Shown here in pieces: positions 39,431 to 51,712 of a DNA stretch of 64,000 nt. The stretch covers positions 5,144,001 to 5,208,000 of the forward strand of contig JAPXFQ010001662.1 in NCBI GenBank assembly GCA_028564705.1. Direction: 5' to 3'. Source of the DNA: Apricaphanius iberus (lineage: Eukaryota > Chordata > Actinopteri > Cyprinodontiformes > Aphaniidae). Both the position numbers and the translations under genes were made by a program. The notes beneath the pieces are model-generated. The model was not told the origin of the DNA. It saw nothing but the letters and a program-made list of their open reading frames with translations, and searched no databases. Every line of letters starts with the position of its first letter. Position 1 is the first letter of the stretch.

Positions 39431-39887
39431 CTATTTTAAAGACGCACTCCGTAACTTTACATATATTCACCCTCTGTCAATATCTTGAGGCTTACAGCAT
39501 AACATCACTGTTGTAGAAACAAATGTCTATGAAGCACATCTGAACAAGTGTACTGGCAGTTTTACAAGCTCACCAGCCAAAACAACAAAACATCAAACTA
39601 ACGGCGTGTCAGTTGTTAAACAATCAAACAGTTTCCCGAGCACTTTATCACATCATCATGCCCAAATGACCCTGAAGCAAGCATTCATTACTTACCAATC
39701 CAGTAGCTACACAGCTAGTTCAGCAACCAAACATCCTGCTGTATCTCCAACGTCTCACTCACAGCGACTGACCACACAAAACTGAAAAGTTGTAACACTG
39801 GGTTTTAGAAACTATTCCTATTTTGACCTAAACTGAATAAATGTTTGACAGAAAATGTATTTTTGGTTTGGAAAGAGTGGGGTTTGT

Positions 39888-39968
39888 GGGGTCATTTTAA
39901 ACTGTAAAGCACTTTGAGCAGCTTTGTAGTTGGAAAAGCGCTTTATAAATATAGTTTGATGGATTGAG
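39888..39968 (+). mobile_element. LINE 3'-tail fragment
   Basis: AAACTGTAAAGCACTTTGAG and GTTGGAAAAGCGCTTTATAA followed by ATATAGTTTGATGGATTGA is the conserved 3' tail, with its TTGA-type short repeat, of a widespread fish LINE group. The body is missing. Confidence 0.5.
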
Positions 39969-40518
39969 AAAATATCTTTTACAGCAGTGAAGGCAAGGAC
40001 AAGTTCTCTGACCTGTCTTCTCCGAGCCTTCTGCTCTATGAGCGAGCAGGCAGCAGGAGCTGCTGGACGTGTGCTGTTATCGAAAATTATGTAACAGGAG
40101 AACAGCCTGGTCATGAGCTTCAGCATGCAGCTCAGCAGCTCAGTATGCAGCTACTTTCCTTACCCACGATTCACAATGGGCGCAGAACCGACGTGCCCTG
40201 GTATTAATCATCATAACAAGCCTTCTACAGAAGTGAAGCTCCGGCAGCTTTCATCTCCAGCAGCCCAGTTCCTTTTCCTCTCTTTTCTAATAGCGTCTTC
40301 TTTGGTGGATCTGCCATGGCTCAAGTTTCTAAACCGTGGGTTCGTTTATATCATTAGGTAGAGCATAGCATACTGCCGTAAAGCAAAACTCAGTCAGTAC
40401 ATCCGGATCCGTGGGTGAAAAGTTCTAGATTGCAGTAAACATCAGGAGGACCCTTCCATGCATGACAGCTCCAAAAATGAACATCAAATATGGTGTTGTG
40501 TCACATTATGGTGTAGAA

Positions 40519-41453
40519 TAGGGCTGGGCGATATGGCTACATTTTTATATCCCGATAATAATATACTTCACGATATAGCAATTTTTCTGTTAATTTATTT
40601 CTTGAATTGTTTATAAAAAATTACAACATGTAAATGCAGTTTTAAATGATAGATTACAATACCACCACCCAGACTCATCATGTACTGATCTCCTTCCATC
40701 TGCGGGAGCTACGGATATCAGTGACATTTTAGGAGAGTGGCTCAGCTCTACACTCTGCCTTTGAATTAAACAAATTATTTGAAAAGCATCCAGATTTCGC
40801 TGCAATACCTGCTGTGACTCATTTTCTTAACTTTACAGCACGTTTTGGCTTTAGCGTTTTTTTCTCTCTCTTCTTGCACCCTCTCATTTTATTTTTTTTC
40901 ACTATCTGCGTGTCTCCTATGTAAAAGAGAAGAAGATCAGACAACAGTTGTTTGTAAAGTTTGTCAGCTCCCGGTCCGACCAACGGACTCTAACACTACA
41001 CATTTATTTTATCAGCTGCTCAAGAACCACGACAACGAATACAGAGAGAGTTAATGAGCAAAAGCTGCAAAAGCAGCATCAAGTCGTGACATAAGCTTTG
41101 ACAAACTCTAGACACAGACGCTGTAGTACACCACTGATGTGTTGCTAGCGAACGAAACGACTTTTAGAGCCAGTGTCGTTCTGTCTGAGAGACGCTTTTT
41201 TCTGTTCAAGTTGCTCGTAGGAAGGGGAGGGGATCCATGCAGAAAGACCAACTTTCGTTTGTCTTATCATCTTGTTTCGATCCGTGGTCTGATTGTTCAT
41301 GTATTACAGCATGCACAGGAATGCCATAAGGGTTATCTTGACGTAATGTACTGCCAAAAACCCTAACCATGGCTTAAACGATAGAGATTCATATAAAACA
41401 ATAGACATTTTCTATCATCCTGACGATATAATTCGTCATATCGCCCAACCCTA
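40519..41453 (+). mobile_element. nonautonomous hAT element with BED-finger remnant (935 bp)
   Basis: The termini TAGGGCTGGGCGATATGG and TCATATCGCCCAACCCTA are inverted repeats. Flanking octamers GTGTAGAA (40511-40518) and GTGTAAAA (41454-41461) match at 7 of 8, as expected for the 8-bp hAT target duplication. A second inverted motif sits inside (ATATCCCGATAATA versus ATCCTGACGATATAA). Confidence 0.88.
40845..41054 (+). pseudogene. remnant of hAT transposase BED zinc finger
   Basis: The 69-codon frame encodes VVCKVCQLPVRPTDSNTTHL followed by FYQLLKNHDNEYRE near its C-terminus. C-x2-C, then T-T-x-L-F and a final H, is the BED finger fold of hAT transposases. The first His ligand appears replaced by Gln (FYQLL instead of the usual FxHL), so zinc binding is doubtful. 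The frame stops right after the finger and the catalytic region is deleted, leaving a nonautonomous element. Confidence 0.65.
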
Positions 41454-41529
41454 GTGTAAAAGTTACGGAGGGGGCCTTTAAGTTTAGAAACACCAAACAT
41501 AATTTAATATGCATTATTACATGAATTGG

Positions 41530-41850
41530 AAACCATCTCAGCACTACATCAGAAGCAAACATCAAGAGTCTTCCTTATCTCTGCTCTTGGGAGTACAGCC
41601 AATCAGCCCCACGGAAAAACAAATGGTGATCCTGGATTGGCTGCATTGGAAACACCAACCTATAGCATATAAAGGAGCACTACCATTGGATGTTTCAGCT
41701 TCCCAGGTGGCATTTTCCGTATGAAATGTTACATATGCTCTATGGAAATAGACTAAATAGGTGTTTTCTACGAATACTTTTGAGTTACGTTCCACAGAAA
41801 AATCCACTAATACCAAACCGTCAATAGGCAGGGGTTCACTGTACATTTCT
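41530..41850 (+). repeat. dispersed repeat family R, copy 2
   Basis: Collinear with 38085-38350. The end, AGGGGTTCACTGTAC, resembles the terminal inverted repeat of a TA-inserting Tc1/mariner or pogo type element, but the left terminus is not identified. It begins about 75 bp after the hAT element. Confidence 0.55.
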
Positions 41851-44789
41851 AATGCTAATGTATTGGACAAACAATGTATTTATTACTGCATGAATAATGG
41901 GTTCAATTTTCTCAACATATACCATCTTTTCCCATCCCCTTTTTAATACTTGGTGATCTTCTGACCATCTTGGGCTGACCATTCAAAAATTCCCACTAGG
42001 TTCATGAGCACCCCCAAGTGGTCAAATAATTATTAGACAGGTCCAACTCTGCTGCTGTGAAAGCCACTTCAAACATTTTGCATATTTTGGTGCAGACAGA
42101 GCATGTGCGTAGCTTAGCATGAGTAAAAATTTAATTATTAGTGGGCTACTGCGACAACATCTCTGTAGCACTTCTGTAAACAATTGAGCAGTCTTGCATG
42201 ATGTGAAGTCAGTTGGAAATTATATTACTTATGCTACAATATCAAATGCATAGAAATGTGAACCTAGAGCTCTATTTACTTCAAGGCATGAATGTCACAG
42301 AAATGCTAAGTAGATATTCAGTAGTATGATGGCGATATGGATTTCTTATACCTAGATTAGGTTATATTAAGGTTATAATTCAACAAAAACGGTTAGAATG
42401 TCAAAAGGAGGAATTTAACAAGTTTCCCCTAGCATGAGGTACAGATAAACATTAATACTTTGAATTCTGATGTCTTCTCAAGACCTATCTCAGATTTCTG
42501 GCAGGAAAAATAAAAACCTAAAACTGTTTGTCATCCTTCTAAAAATATTGTATACAGCATAGAGGTAAATTGGGAATTCTGAGGTTTTAAGTGATAATTT
42601 TTCCTGATGTAGAAAGAGTTTTGGCTTCAGATGACAATTCAGGAGGTTTACGACAGATTTAGCTATTTGTGTACACAGAGTTATTCGTCTTGAGGCCACA
42701 GCACAGGCTCAGGTGGATGCACTGAAAGAAATATTTCCCATAAAGCCAGATCATCGCCTTTAGGCTCTCTGAAATTGAGACATGTCAGGTAGGATCACCA
42801 CAGAAGAGACAATCCATCTGTTAAATTCCTTCCTTCGCTTTAAAATAACCACAATCTTTCAAGTAAAACATATGTACATTTTTCAATAATGGTTTTTCAT
42901 AGAATATCAAACACAATTTAAATACATCACATTCATTTCATGCATTTGGAATAGAAAGTAACCCAGGTATCCTCCTGTGGTTGTGCATCAAGATGCAGAT
43001 CAGTGCATCATCCCCCTGTCAGCTCATAGAGAAAGGAGAAGCTTTGCCTCCTCTCCTCCCGCCACCTCTCTGTACCCTTCCCCGCTCCCATACATTGGCA
43101 TCAAGCCCAGATCATATACAGTTTCATAAAAGCCTCAGCGTCATTCTCCGCTGCAGTACTGCTCCAATACACAGCCATAGAGGGACACTGTTATTTTTGT
43201 ATGGGAAGGGAAGAACTAATTTTACTGCAAAAATCACACAGAAGCTGCAGAATTGAAATCCTGCATAATTTATGTTAACCATTCAGAATAAAAAACTTCC
43301 AAAAAAAAAGACTTTATGGTCCAACAAAACCCCCCCCCCACAGTGTTCAAATATTTTACACCTCGCTCAAAGCTACATCCGTAACAACCAGAGCAGGGAT
43401 TTTAAATTAAAAAGTCTCCCCAGACTTCTTATGAAAACTCTTGAGTGGCGTAAAGTAGACGAAGCAGTGAGGGAGGGAACCCATAAATGCTGCATGAGTC
43501 ACACTACAGCGAGCTGCTGTGATCGCGACTGCTGTTCCAAAGAAATCCTCAGCTTAATTATGAGAGCTGCAGCAATGCCCAAACAACAGCGTGCCACCAG
43601 ACATTCACTGGATCAGGAGATAAAGGCCTTTCTATTCTATGTTATTGTAAAAGGCTTGGCTCAGTTGCAACTTTGTTACAAGTAAACAACTTCTAAGTAC
43701 AGTTGTTTTACACATCGAGTGAGTCTTTAGAGGGGAAATATTCTGCTCATTTCTGCTTTTTGATATGGCTTTAGGATGCCCAAATGTAATGTTTAGAACA
43801 GGCTTTGTGAGAAAAAGCCAAAGAATTGAGCAGGACCAAGTTCTGCACACACTAGTTTTACAGCCCTGCTCACAACGGCTGGCTTTGAATCTATATTAAT
43901 GAGCTATAGTTCGCACAGCCCAAAGAGGGCTTTTGCTCCGCCCAGAAGGTGAGGTCAGCATCGCGTAACCGTGGCAACGATTGAGTTTGGGGATGAGAAA
44001 TGGCTGCCGGTGTTATGGATTAACGTGTCTCGTCGATGCAATTTTATTTACACGGAATGAAAACAATCTGACTGTCAGGTTAGAGAGTATTCTATAGTTT
44101 TCAAGTTGTTGTTTACGAAAACGGCTCACCGATTTGTACCTTTTTTTTTGTCAGGTCAGCCTTATCTACTGAAGCTGAGCAGAAGAAGCCCTGCCCAACA
44201 CAAAGTTCACTTTCAGCATTGCAATAAATCTTTCCAGACCGTCACATTTCATTCCCGATCAAACACCTCTCTGAGATTAAAAACTTACCTAAACCATGAT
44301 TTAAATGAATAACTTTAGGAAATTTCAATTATAAAAAATTAAAAATGAGCTTTTCAACTAGCGGCTCAATGAAAACGAGTTCTTAGGCTGTGACTTAACC
44401 ACAACACCACCGCATCTACCACAGCTGCAGTGCACTGTCATCTCCCCGTTTTCAACAAACATTTACATGGTAGGAGTTTTTTAGGGCACAGTTTGACAGC
44501 CAGGTTAACTTGTGTCTGTTGTAAACAGAACTCATTTATAAAACAAGCTTAAACCGTAGTTCACAGCAAGATTTTAATCATAAAAACTACCACATGTCAG
44601 GGTTAAATAGAAAAAAAACATTTTGGAAATGCAATATTTGGATACGTACATGTTCACTAAGAAAATTTCCGCATGCATTTTAAGGTGGAAAAACTTAAAT
44701 ACTAATGTTAACAGTTGCTTTCCATCCAGTCTATCTAATAGAGTTATTTTGAGTAGTAAAATGAGAATAAATAATAGTCAGTAAATGTG
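41851..44789. other. osbpl10 intron 1, no clear feature
   Basis: A GC-richer patch at 43880-44020 (ATGGCTGCCGGTGTTATGGA) looks transposon-like, but no ends were found. A run of 11 C lies near 43330. Confidence 0.4.
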
Positions 44790-45080
44790 CAATGCTGGTA
44801 CAGACATCTGGTACCCATCTACAGCAGTCATTGGGCGAGAAGCAGACTACGCCCTGGACAAGACAACACAATATGCACAGGAACACAAACAATCATAACC
44901 AAGGACAATTTAAGGGTTTTCAACAGTACAGACAGTAATGTTTTTGGACTGAGGGAGGAAGCAGGAGTAACCAGAGAGAGTTCACGCATGCAGAGGGAGA
45001 ACATGCAAACTCCATGCAGAAAGATTCAAACCCAGGGCCTTCTTCTTAAGAGCCAAAAAGTGCTACTACCTGTGCCAAGG
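44790..45080 (+). repeat. common fish interspersed repeat (class uncertain)
   Basis: GTAATGTTTTTGGACTGAGG, GAGGAAGCAGGAGTAACCAG, GAGAACATGCAAACTCCATG and AACCCAGGGCCTTCTTCTTA follow each other as in a very abundant teleost repeat. The upstream part (CATTGGGCGAGAAGCAGACT, CCCTGGACAAG) also fits. It is not coding. Confidence 0.6.
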
Positions 45081-46084
45081 GACAGGCATGCCCCAAAAGA
45101 ATTGTAGCTTTAATTACAGCAAAAGATAATGCTACAAAGCATTAACATAATGTGGTTGGAAATGAAAGCATGCGTACTCATATTTATTTATAAAGCATTG
45201 TACAAATAATTTATAATTTGGCATGACTATCTTGGTTCACCTTATTAAATCCCCATAAAGTAAATGTTTCACAAGACTTGAACATCTTTTCAGAACACAC
45301 TTTTAAAAAGATAAAAACATTATTGTAACGTCTGTTGCAAGCTTTGATCACTATATCACAGAGATATTCACAAGCGCTGCTTTTTAAGCCCTCTTTGAAG
45401 TAACGGACTTTTAAAGTTCCTCTGGTCCACGCTCCAATCAGCGTCTCCTTCTGTGTATGCCGACAGTCTACCACCTCATCCCACCTTGGGATCCAGCAGA
45501 GGTAAAATAATTCCTTCTGAAAGGAGCACATCTGTCTCTGACACAGCAGAGCAGCAACAGTAATTTCAGCATAATCAGGGTGAAACTTGGTGGGTTGAGG
45601 TCAAACAACGGACACAAAATAAGATGGAGAAGCAGGCCAACTCCAATGACTTTAAATAGCATTGCCATTTACTTTTCTAAAGAACAATTCACTGAATCAC
45701 ATTAAACCTACATTGAAGAACCGGGTTTAGTTGATATTTAACGTCCAACTTCCAAATAAAAATAAAGCTAAAGCACGGACAATACATTTTTAACAAAACA
45801 CGATTATTGGCAACGAGGTAAAGATGTGCAATTTTAGCACATTTATTAAGCATTAAAAGTCATCTTGAGAAATAATCTAATAATTTACATTACTGTATGG
45901 ATTAAAATAACCCTCCAGGTTTACTGATTCTATAGGGATTGTTAGGTGTAAAAGTAATTGTGCCACTGATTTTTTTGTTACAAAACAGCTTCTAGGCACT
46001 AGCTACATACAACTGGTTGCTTGGGAGAAATGCAACAAAAATATATTTTCTGTACTATGATCACAAACATAACCATGGTTCTCT
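45081..46084. other. osbpl10 intron 1, no feature recognised
   Basis: Opposed small frames at 45211-45668 have no domain. Confidence 0.4.
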
Positions 46085-46215
46085 TCTGCTTGAGAACCTT
46101 GGGCAAGTGCATAGAATTATGAACTCTTTGAATGCCAGATATTTGATAAAAATCTGGTAGTCTTTATCACATTTGGGATTTCAACAGGATAGTGATCCAA
46201 AACATATGGACCCAC
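46085..46215 (+). mobile_element. Tc1-like relic (second-Asp region)
   Basis: AATTATGAACTCTTTGAATG, AAAAATCTGGTAGTC and then GGATTTCAACAGGATAGTGA with TCCAAAACATATGGACC read like the segment leading into F-Q-Q-D-S-D-P-K-H-M, the Tc1 second catalytic Asp box. Coding stops resembling Tc1 directly afterwards. Confidence 0.6.
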
Positions 46216-46267
46216 CAACACAACAACCTGACCCTCGTGCACCTTACCACACATGCATTGATTTGGG

Positions 46268-46775
46268 TTCCTGCAGGAAGGTAGGCTATAAACACAGGTA
46301 TCGTTTAAGTTGGGGACATTTCCCAATGAATATTTGTAAATTAGTTTTGTCCCCACCACTTAAAAAACTAGTGGGTAACAGTGCAGGTCTAACATCCACT
46401 TGTGCTCCCAGTGCAATTTTCATATAATCAGTATCCGAAATGACTAATATTTCACTAACTTATACAGTTTCTTTATGTGCCAATGTTTTAGCATTCTTTG
46501 CAGAGATTGATGTTAGGCTCAATAAAGACTCACATTCAAATGTAGGAACTGTATCAACAGGTAAAAGGTGTTTTTGCTGCACCACCTGGTCCATGCATCT
46601 ATGCACAGATAATGCAGGCCTGTGCCTGTATCCCAGGGGACAAGGTGGGCATACACTGTGCGATTTTTGGCCCATTTCTATGCCATTTTACAGCCAGGTG
46701 ACAGATTTTACGATTGGGTTTGTATTCAAAGCATTTGTTGTGCATGTATCTTTATAGCCTACCTTCTTGCAGGAA
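46268..46775. mobile_element. uncharacterised element bounded by a 25-bp inverted repeat
   Basis: TTCCTGCAGGAAGGTAGGCT plus ATAAA (46268-46292) is complementary at 24 of 25 positions to 46751-46775. No convincing target duplication was found, so the true ends may lie slightly outside. It starts about 50 bp after the Tc1 relic and contains dispersed repeat copy B. Confidence 0.55.
46310..46425 (+). repeat. dispersed repeat, copy B (shared with 5668-5785)
   Basis: Collinear with copy A: TTGGGGACATTTCCC, TTTTGTCCCCACCA, a CAGTGCAGGTCTAACA box and TGTGCTCCCAG. Confidence 0.5.
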
Positions 46776-47274
46776 TTTAAAACCATACTTATGTAGCTAG
46801 GTGCGCAATGACGCCCCGAGTGGGAATCCATCCCCAGACTCCCAGATGACAGTCATGCACAGTTACCAGTCAGCCAAAGGAACAATTTTTTGACCAAACA
46901 GCCAGGGCTTATTATTAATTGGAACTATATATAACAGGACCCCCACACTGTCACACACGGTTTAATAAACCGATGGTACAGATTTTGAATCCATGTGCAC
47001 AGATTATTAAACCGAGGGTACGGATTCTTACACCTCAAACTTATTTCTGCACCTGACCCTGCCAGGATTCATACTAATCTTTTGTTCTGTTGGTTAAGAA
47101 AATTACATCCAATCACAGCTTGGCTACAGAAAAATTGTCTTTCTAATGCAGCTCCGTTTTACGGCAAACAACAGAAAACAGCGGTTGGGATTTGTCTGTC
47201 AGCTGAAATAAGAAAAAAAATGCTTAATATTTTGCAAACTAAGTAAGACAAATTCTAACCGAATTTATCTAGTG

Positions 47275-47579
47275 CCATGATTCTCAAACTGTGGTATGTG
47301 TACCACCAGTGGTTCGCAAGCTTCGAAGAAAGTTCTAAATATTTTTTAAAAATAAAATAAATTCAAAAATGTACCATTCACACACAGCCTGGCTGTGGCT
47401 GGCAACAATTACCAATAAATAATTCTCATTAGGAGTAAATAAGCCTCCTCTGTTAATTGCCTATAGTTAAGAGGGTAAGCATTCTCTACTGTATGTTTAG
47501 GTCGGTCGTGATCATGGTACTTGGAGAGCTTGACATTTTCTCAGGTGGTGTCCACGGTAAAAAGTTTGAAAAAATAATG
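47275..47579. mobile_element. hAT-type MITE (305 bp) with perfect 8-bp target duplication
   Basis: ATCTAGTG occurs at 47267-47274 and 47580-47587. The termini CCATGATTCTCAAACTGTGG and the complement of CCACGGTAAAAAGTTTGAAA form imperfect inverted repeats (CAAACT and GTGG shared, then ACC). No coding capacity. Confidence 0.78.
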
Positions 47580-47587
47580 ATCTAGTG

Positions 47588-49599
47588 GTCTTTATACATT
47601 TCTGTGTAAGTTATCTTAGAGTTAACATTTTGTTTTAGCATTTCATCAATCCCTGACTGTTTTAAGCATCCAAACCTCCTTGGTGAGATTGTGGAAACTC
47701 ATTATGATGGTGGAACCATATCTGGGTACTACTGTAAGTGCTGCTTTAAAGAGCCTACAAGCAGCAAGCATGTGGTAACCTATCCTTGTCCATTTATACC
47801 TGCTAGGTTTGATCATCAGAAGTTAAAGTAAGACTGGCCACATGCCACTGCTACAACCTAATCATGTTTCTTCTGGCAGCAAGTAGCCCTCCAACGGTTG
47901 CTATCTGCATGGGGTCCAGCCACTGCTCTGGCTCAAACAGAAAAAAGATTTCACCAAGCAGCTGAAATAAACAATTCACAAGCTCCAGAAATAAAAAAAG
48001 GGGGGGGGGGGATCAAACATTATAAGTTCAATAGAGTTTTTCTGTTTTACATGAAGGGGCTTGAAATAAGCTCAGCTCTCCCTTTATTAATTTGGTTCTA
48101 TTCATAAATAAATTCCAATTCTACACTTTGGCTTTTTTTTTTGCTAAAGGTTAGAGGTTGCCATTTGTCGCTGTTCATAGGAATGTTTCCTGCTGTTACG
48201 CACATATGTATCTGTCTCTGTTGAACACATTATTGATTGTTTATGCTTATTCCCTTGGTTGTAAATTTAGTAATATAAACTGAAGGCTCATGTTTGTTCT
48301 GTTTTCTGTCTTGCTACAATAATGTTATGTACTATAAGTCCAAAATGGAGAAAACCAATGGATTCAAATGGTATCCATTGGCAAAGTTGTGCTACCTTAG
48401 CTGGACTGTCACCATCTCGCCATCTACTTTTTTGTTTCTTTTTTACATTTAGAGAGCAGCTGTTAAAACACATTTTAGTCAAGTGTTTAGAAAATTAATA
48501 GCTGAATAGTGCTTTTTAGCAGCATAAAATGTATGGGGAGGTAGAAATGAAAAACAAGCACACATATTGCATGGATGCCTACGGTCCGGGTTGCTCTAAT
48601 TATCACAAAGTTTAAGTTTAATCAGAAATTTAGTCCTTGCATCAGTTTCACTTTCAGTTTCAAGCATTCAACATATCAGGTAGGTTAAGCCATCTCTGTG
48701 CAGACAGTATAACATGAGATTAAGTGAAGTTATTAATGGGCCACTGCTGCAATATATTTAAATTGCACTTGCTCAATTCTACGCAGCACTGATGGCGTGT
48801 GAATGCTGCAGCGCTTGCAGCACAATTTTTTCTAAATGACCTAAAAAATTGTGACTGGCTAAGTTATTGAGTAATCAAATTGTGTGTTCTGGAGTCTTAA
48901 ATGCAAAACAGGCCAAGAAGAATAATTGTTTTTCTACAGCGTTGCGTCTTCCTGCGTCAATAAAACAAAAGAATTAAGTTGCTTTCTGACAACTAAAACA
49001 ATAATAAAGACAATATGTGCTTCAGTGGAAATCTGTCACCATTGAATAGAGCTGATGTGAGCAGAGAGAAGAGGGAGACAGTGCAATGTAACCACATAAC
49101 AATTATGCTTATTGGTACATGACTTAAGGAAAACATTTTTTAAAACAAAAACAAATTCATAAGGAATCTTGACATCAATGTGTTTTTTTCTACCATTGAG
49201 AGCTAAACATGGAACTATTTTTGTTTAAATGAGGAATGTGATGTCATAGAAGGCTCCGAACTGGGTAGAGGCAAACACACACCTGAAATTACACTTAAGC
49301 TTGTTGGTATCATAAAAAGTGATGAACAGGAGGAGGATAAGCCCAAAGTAAAGGATGATGGGGTTTAAAATTAGTCACCGAAAAGAAATTCAGGCTTCAG
49401 ACAGTAAATCATCTGTGAGTAACCCACAGATTTTCCAATTTGTGTGCATGATTTCTTCCAATTGTACTTATTGAGATATGCACAGAGTTCAGCCCGACAT
49501 AAAAATTATTGCAAAAGACAGCATGTTCATTCTTGTGATGCACCGTTTCCTGAAGCCACATCACCTGCCTCCTCTTAGGCTGCCAAAAATTGTGATGGT
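47588..49599. other. osbpl10 intron 1, no feature recognised
   Basis: AT-rich. Contains a pure-purine block, A7 followed by G12, at 47993-48011. Confidence 0.4.
48000..48011. repeat. (G)12 tract after an A run
   Basis: Twelve uninterrupted G bases following seven A; a slippage-prone homopurine block. Confidence 0.9.
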
Positions 49600-49771
49600 A
49601 GGGTGTCGTCTGGCTTAGCGGTGGCGCGGGACCTCATGTACAGAAGCCTTGATGAGGCTGTCTCGAGTTTGAGTTGTGGCTCCGTGGACATTTACTGCAT
49701 GTCTTCCCCGACCTCTCTCCCCATTTCCGACCTACCCACTGTCAAATAAAGGCCACAACGACCACACAAAC
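49600..49771 (+). mobile_element. tRNA-derived SINE
   Basis: The A box TGGCTTAGCGG (49611-49621) fits the RNA polymerase III consensus. A worn B box, GAGTTTGAGTTG, lies at 49665-49676. The tail region GACATTTACTGCATGTCTTC, CCCCGACCTCTCTCC and AATAAAGGCCACAACGACC is the body shared by a common fish SINE group. Confidence 0.7.
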
Positions 49772-50394
49772 CTCAAATATAATTAGTGTGTTTCTTATTA
49801 AACATGGTTGAAACTAATAGTGGAGGTGCAGAAACCTCACACATTTTAAGAGGTTGGGGGTTAAATAGGCCATTAGCAAACAGCATATAACAGATGTTCT
49901 ACCTGCAGTCGTAGCACAGTGGTAGACGACCTAGGAAAACAAAAGTGAAGAAATTTTTTTTTTGCCATTCATCACACTTTCTTTTACACTGAAATAAGGC
50001 TTTCTGACAACATTGAAGGGTTAGATTTCCTGGAAACCGAAATATCGCTCAAGGTCAAGGTCTGTAAAGCCTGCCGCACAAGAGAGCAATCTGCTGAGCT
50101 AAAAGTCATTCGAGGCCATTTGCTTAGCAGATAGCTTGCTAAGTGCACCTAATTTCCGGTGAGTTTTCTGCCTCAAGAGGAGATGTGGTGAATATCTAAC
50201 AGGTTTGATATTTTTCCCCTCACGACACCAAAATCTCTGTGCGCTCTCTCCGAGCTGTGTGCTGAGGCCAAAAATTCAAGTGACCAATCAAAACGCACTC
50301 TCTGCTCATATGATTCCAAGATGGCAGGCAGTTGTCTTTACGTCAGAAAATGAATTAAATACATGCCTCTCTTCATCATTGCCTTAATACGGAT
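49772..50394. other. osbpl10 intron 1, no feature recognised
   Basis: No repeat or exon recognised. Confidence 0.4.
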
Positions 50395-51353
50395 CAGTCA
50401 TACTGTTCCGTTTGCAGGAAAACAGCCCTAAAAAACATAATATTTCCACCCCCATGCTTCACAATGGGTATAGTTCTCAGGATGCAACTGAGCATTCTTT
50501 ACCCTCCAAGTATGGCGAGTGGTGTTTATACCAAAGAGTTATATTGTAGTCTCATCTATATCATGACATTCTCACAATCCTCCTCTGGATCATCCAGACT
50601 GTCTCTGGCAAACTCCAGATGGACATTTACATGGGCTGTCTTAAGCAGGCTGGCCTATTGAGTGCTGCAAGATTTTAATCCATCACGACGTTGTATGTTA
50701 CTAATAGTAAACTTTGTTACTGTGGTACCAGCTCTCTTCAGATCATTGCCCGGTTTCCTTTGTATAGTTCTGGGCTGTTTACTCACCGTTGTCAAAATCA
50801 TGTGTACCCCATGAGGTGAGATCTTGCATGGAGCCCCAGGTCAAGGGAGATTGTCAGAGATCCATTTTCTGATAACTACTCCAACAGTTGATCTCTTCTC
50901 ACCACAGCTGCTTGCCTGTTGTAGACTGGCTCATCCCAGTCAAATGAGGGTGTACAATCTTGTCCCTGTTGTCCTCGGGCAGCTCTCTGGTCTTGGCCAT
51001 TGTGGAGGTTAGGGTCTGACTGTCTGAAGGTGTGGGTGGGTGTCTTATACAGATAACGTGTTCAAGCAGATGTCATTAATACAGGTAAAGAGTGAAGGAT
51101 TAAGGAGCTTCTTAAAGATGAAGTAACAGATATGTGAGGGCCAGATATCTTGCTTGTATACACTAAATACTTATATTCTGCATCAATATACCAATGAATT
51201 ATTTGAAAATCATACAATGTGATTTGCAGGATTTTGGTTTACATTCTGTCTCTTACAGTTGAATCGTAATTATGATCAAAATTAGACATCTCTCATCTTT
51301 TTTAAGGAGGAAACTGCAGAATCAGTGGCTGCCAAATACTTTTTGCCCCAATG
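50395..51353 (-). mobile_element. 3'-truncated Tc1-like transposon, fourth family, with transposase relic
   Basis: One terminus is preserved, ending AAATACTTTTTGCCCCAATG before TA (51354-51355). The transposase reads on the minus strand from ATG 51000 (MAKTRELPEDNRDKIV), with the HTH region degraded. The first-Asp box reads DETTI, TAA (50539-50541), LFGIN, followed by a worn KHGGG region (E-A-W-G-W-K) near 50460. The element breaks off at about 50395, so the second Asp and the Glu are absent. It lies upstream of exon 1's donor within intron 1. Confidence 0.82.
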
Positions 51354-51355
51354 TA

Positions 51356-51712
51356 GCCTAAGTGAATTCAAATCTACTGTCTGAGACATTTTATGAACTT
51401 CGCTGTTTGTATTATAAAGTCCCTTACTGAAAGCGTCATTTGTTGACATTGTTATGCTGATATAGAAACATTTCATTTTGAAAGTATTTTTGAAAAGTGT
51501 CTATTTGAGTGTTTTGCAGCGTAAACCTATAACTGGCTCTAAATGCCTGAGCCTTAAAGTTGTATATACCCGCTGTCCTCCAAAGCCGTCCTCCATGTCA
51601 CGGTGACGTGGTGGCTAAAAAGTGCAACGTGGACGGAGCAAATAAAAACACTAAGCATGAACCGAGAGTCATCGGTGTACATCACCGCCACCAGCTTCAT
51701 CCGTGCGCCTAC
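51356..51712. other. start of osbpl10 intron 1
   Basis: Contains the exon 1 donor (GTAGGC, read on the minus strand, ending at 51712) and a CpG-containing stretch from about 51590. Nothing else recognised. Confidence 0.5.

Noticed and set aside
43272..43685. 137-codon plus-strand ORF
   Set aside because: It contains a C-run-derived Pro tract and no domain, and lies in the middle of osbpl10 intron 1 on the opposite strand.
44106..44312. 68-codon ORF considered as a fragment of a zinc-finger protein
   Set aside because: The Cys/His spacing fits no known finger and there is no start or splice context.
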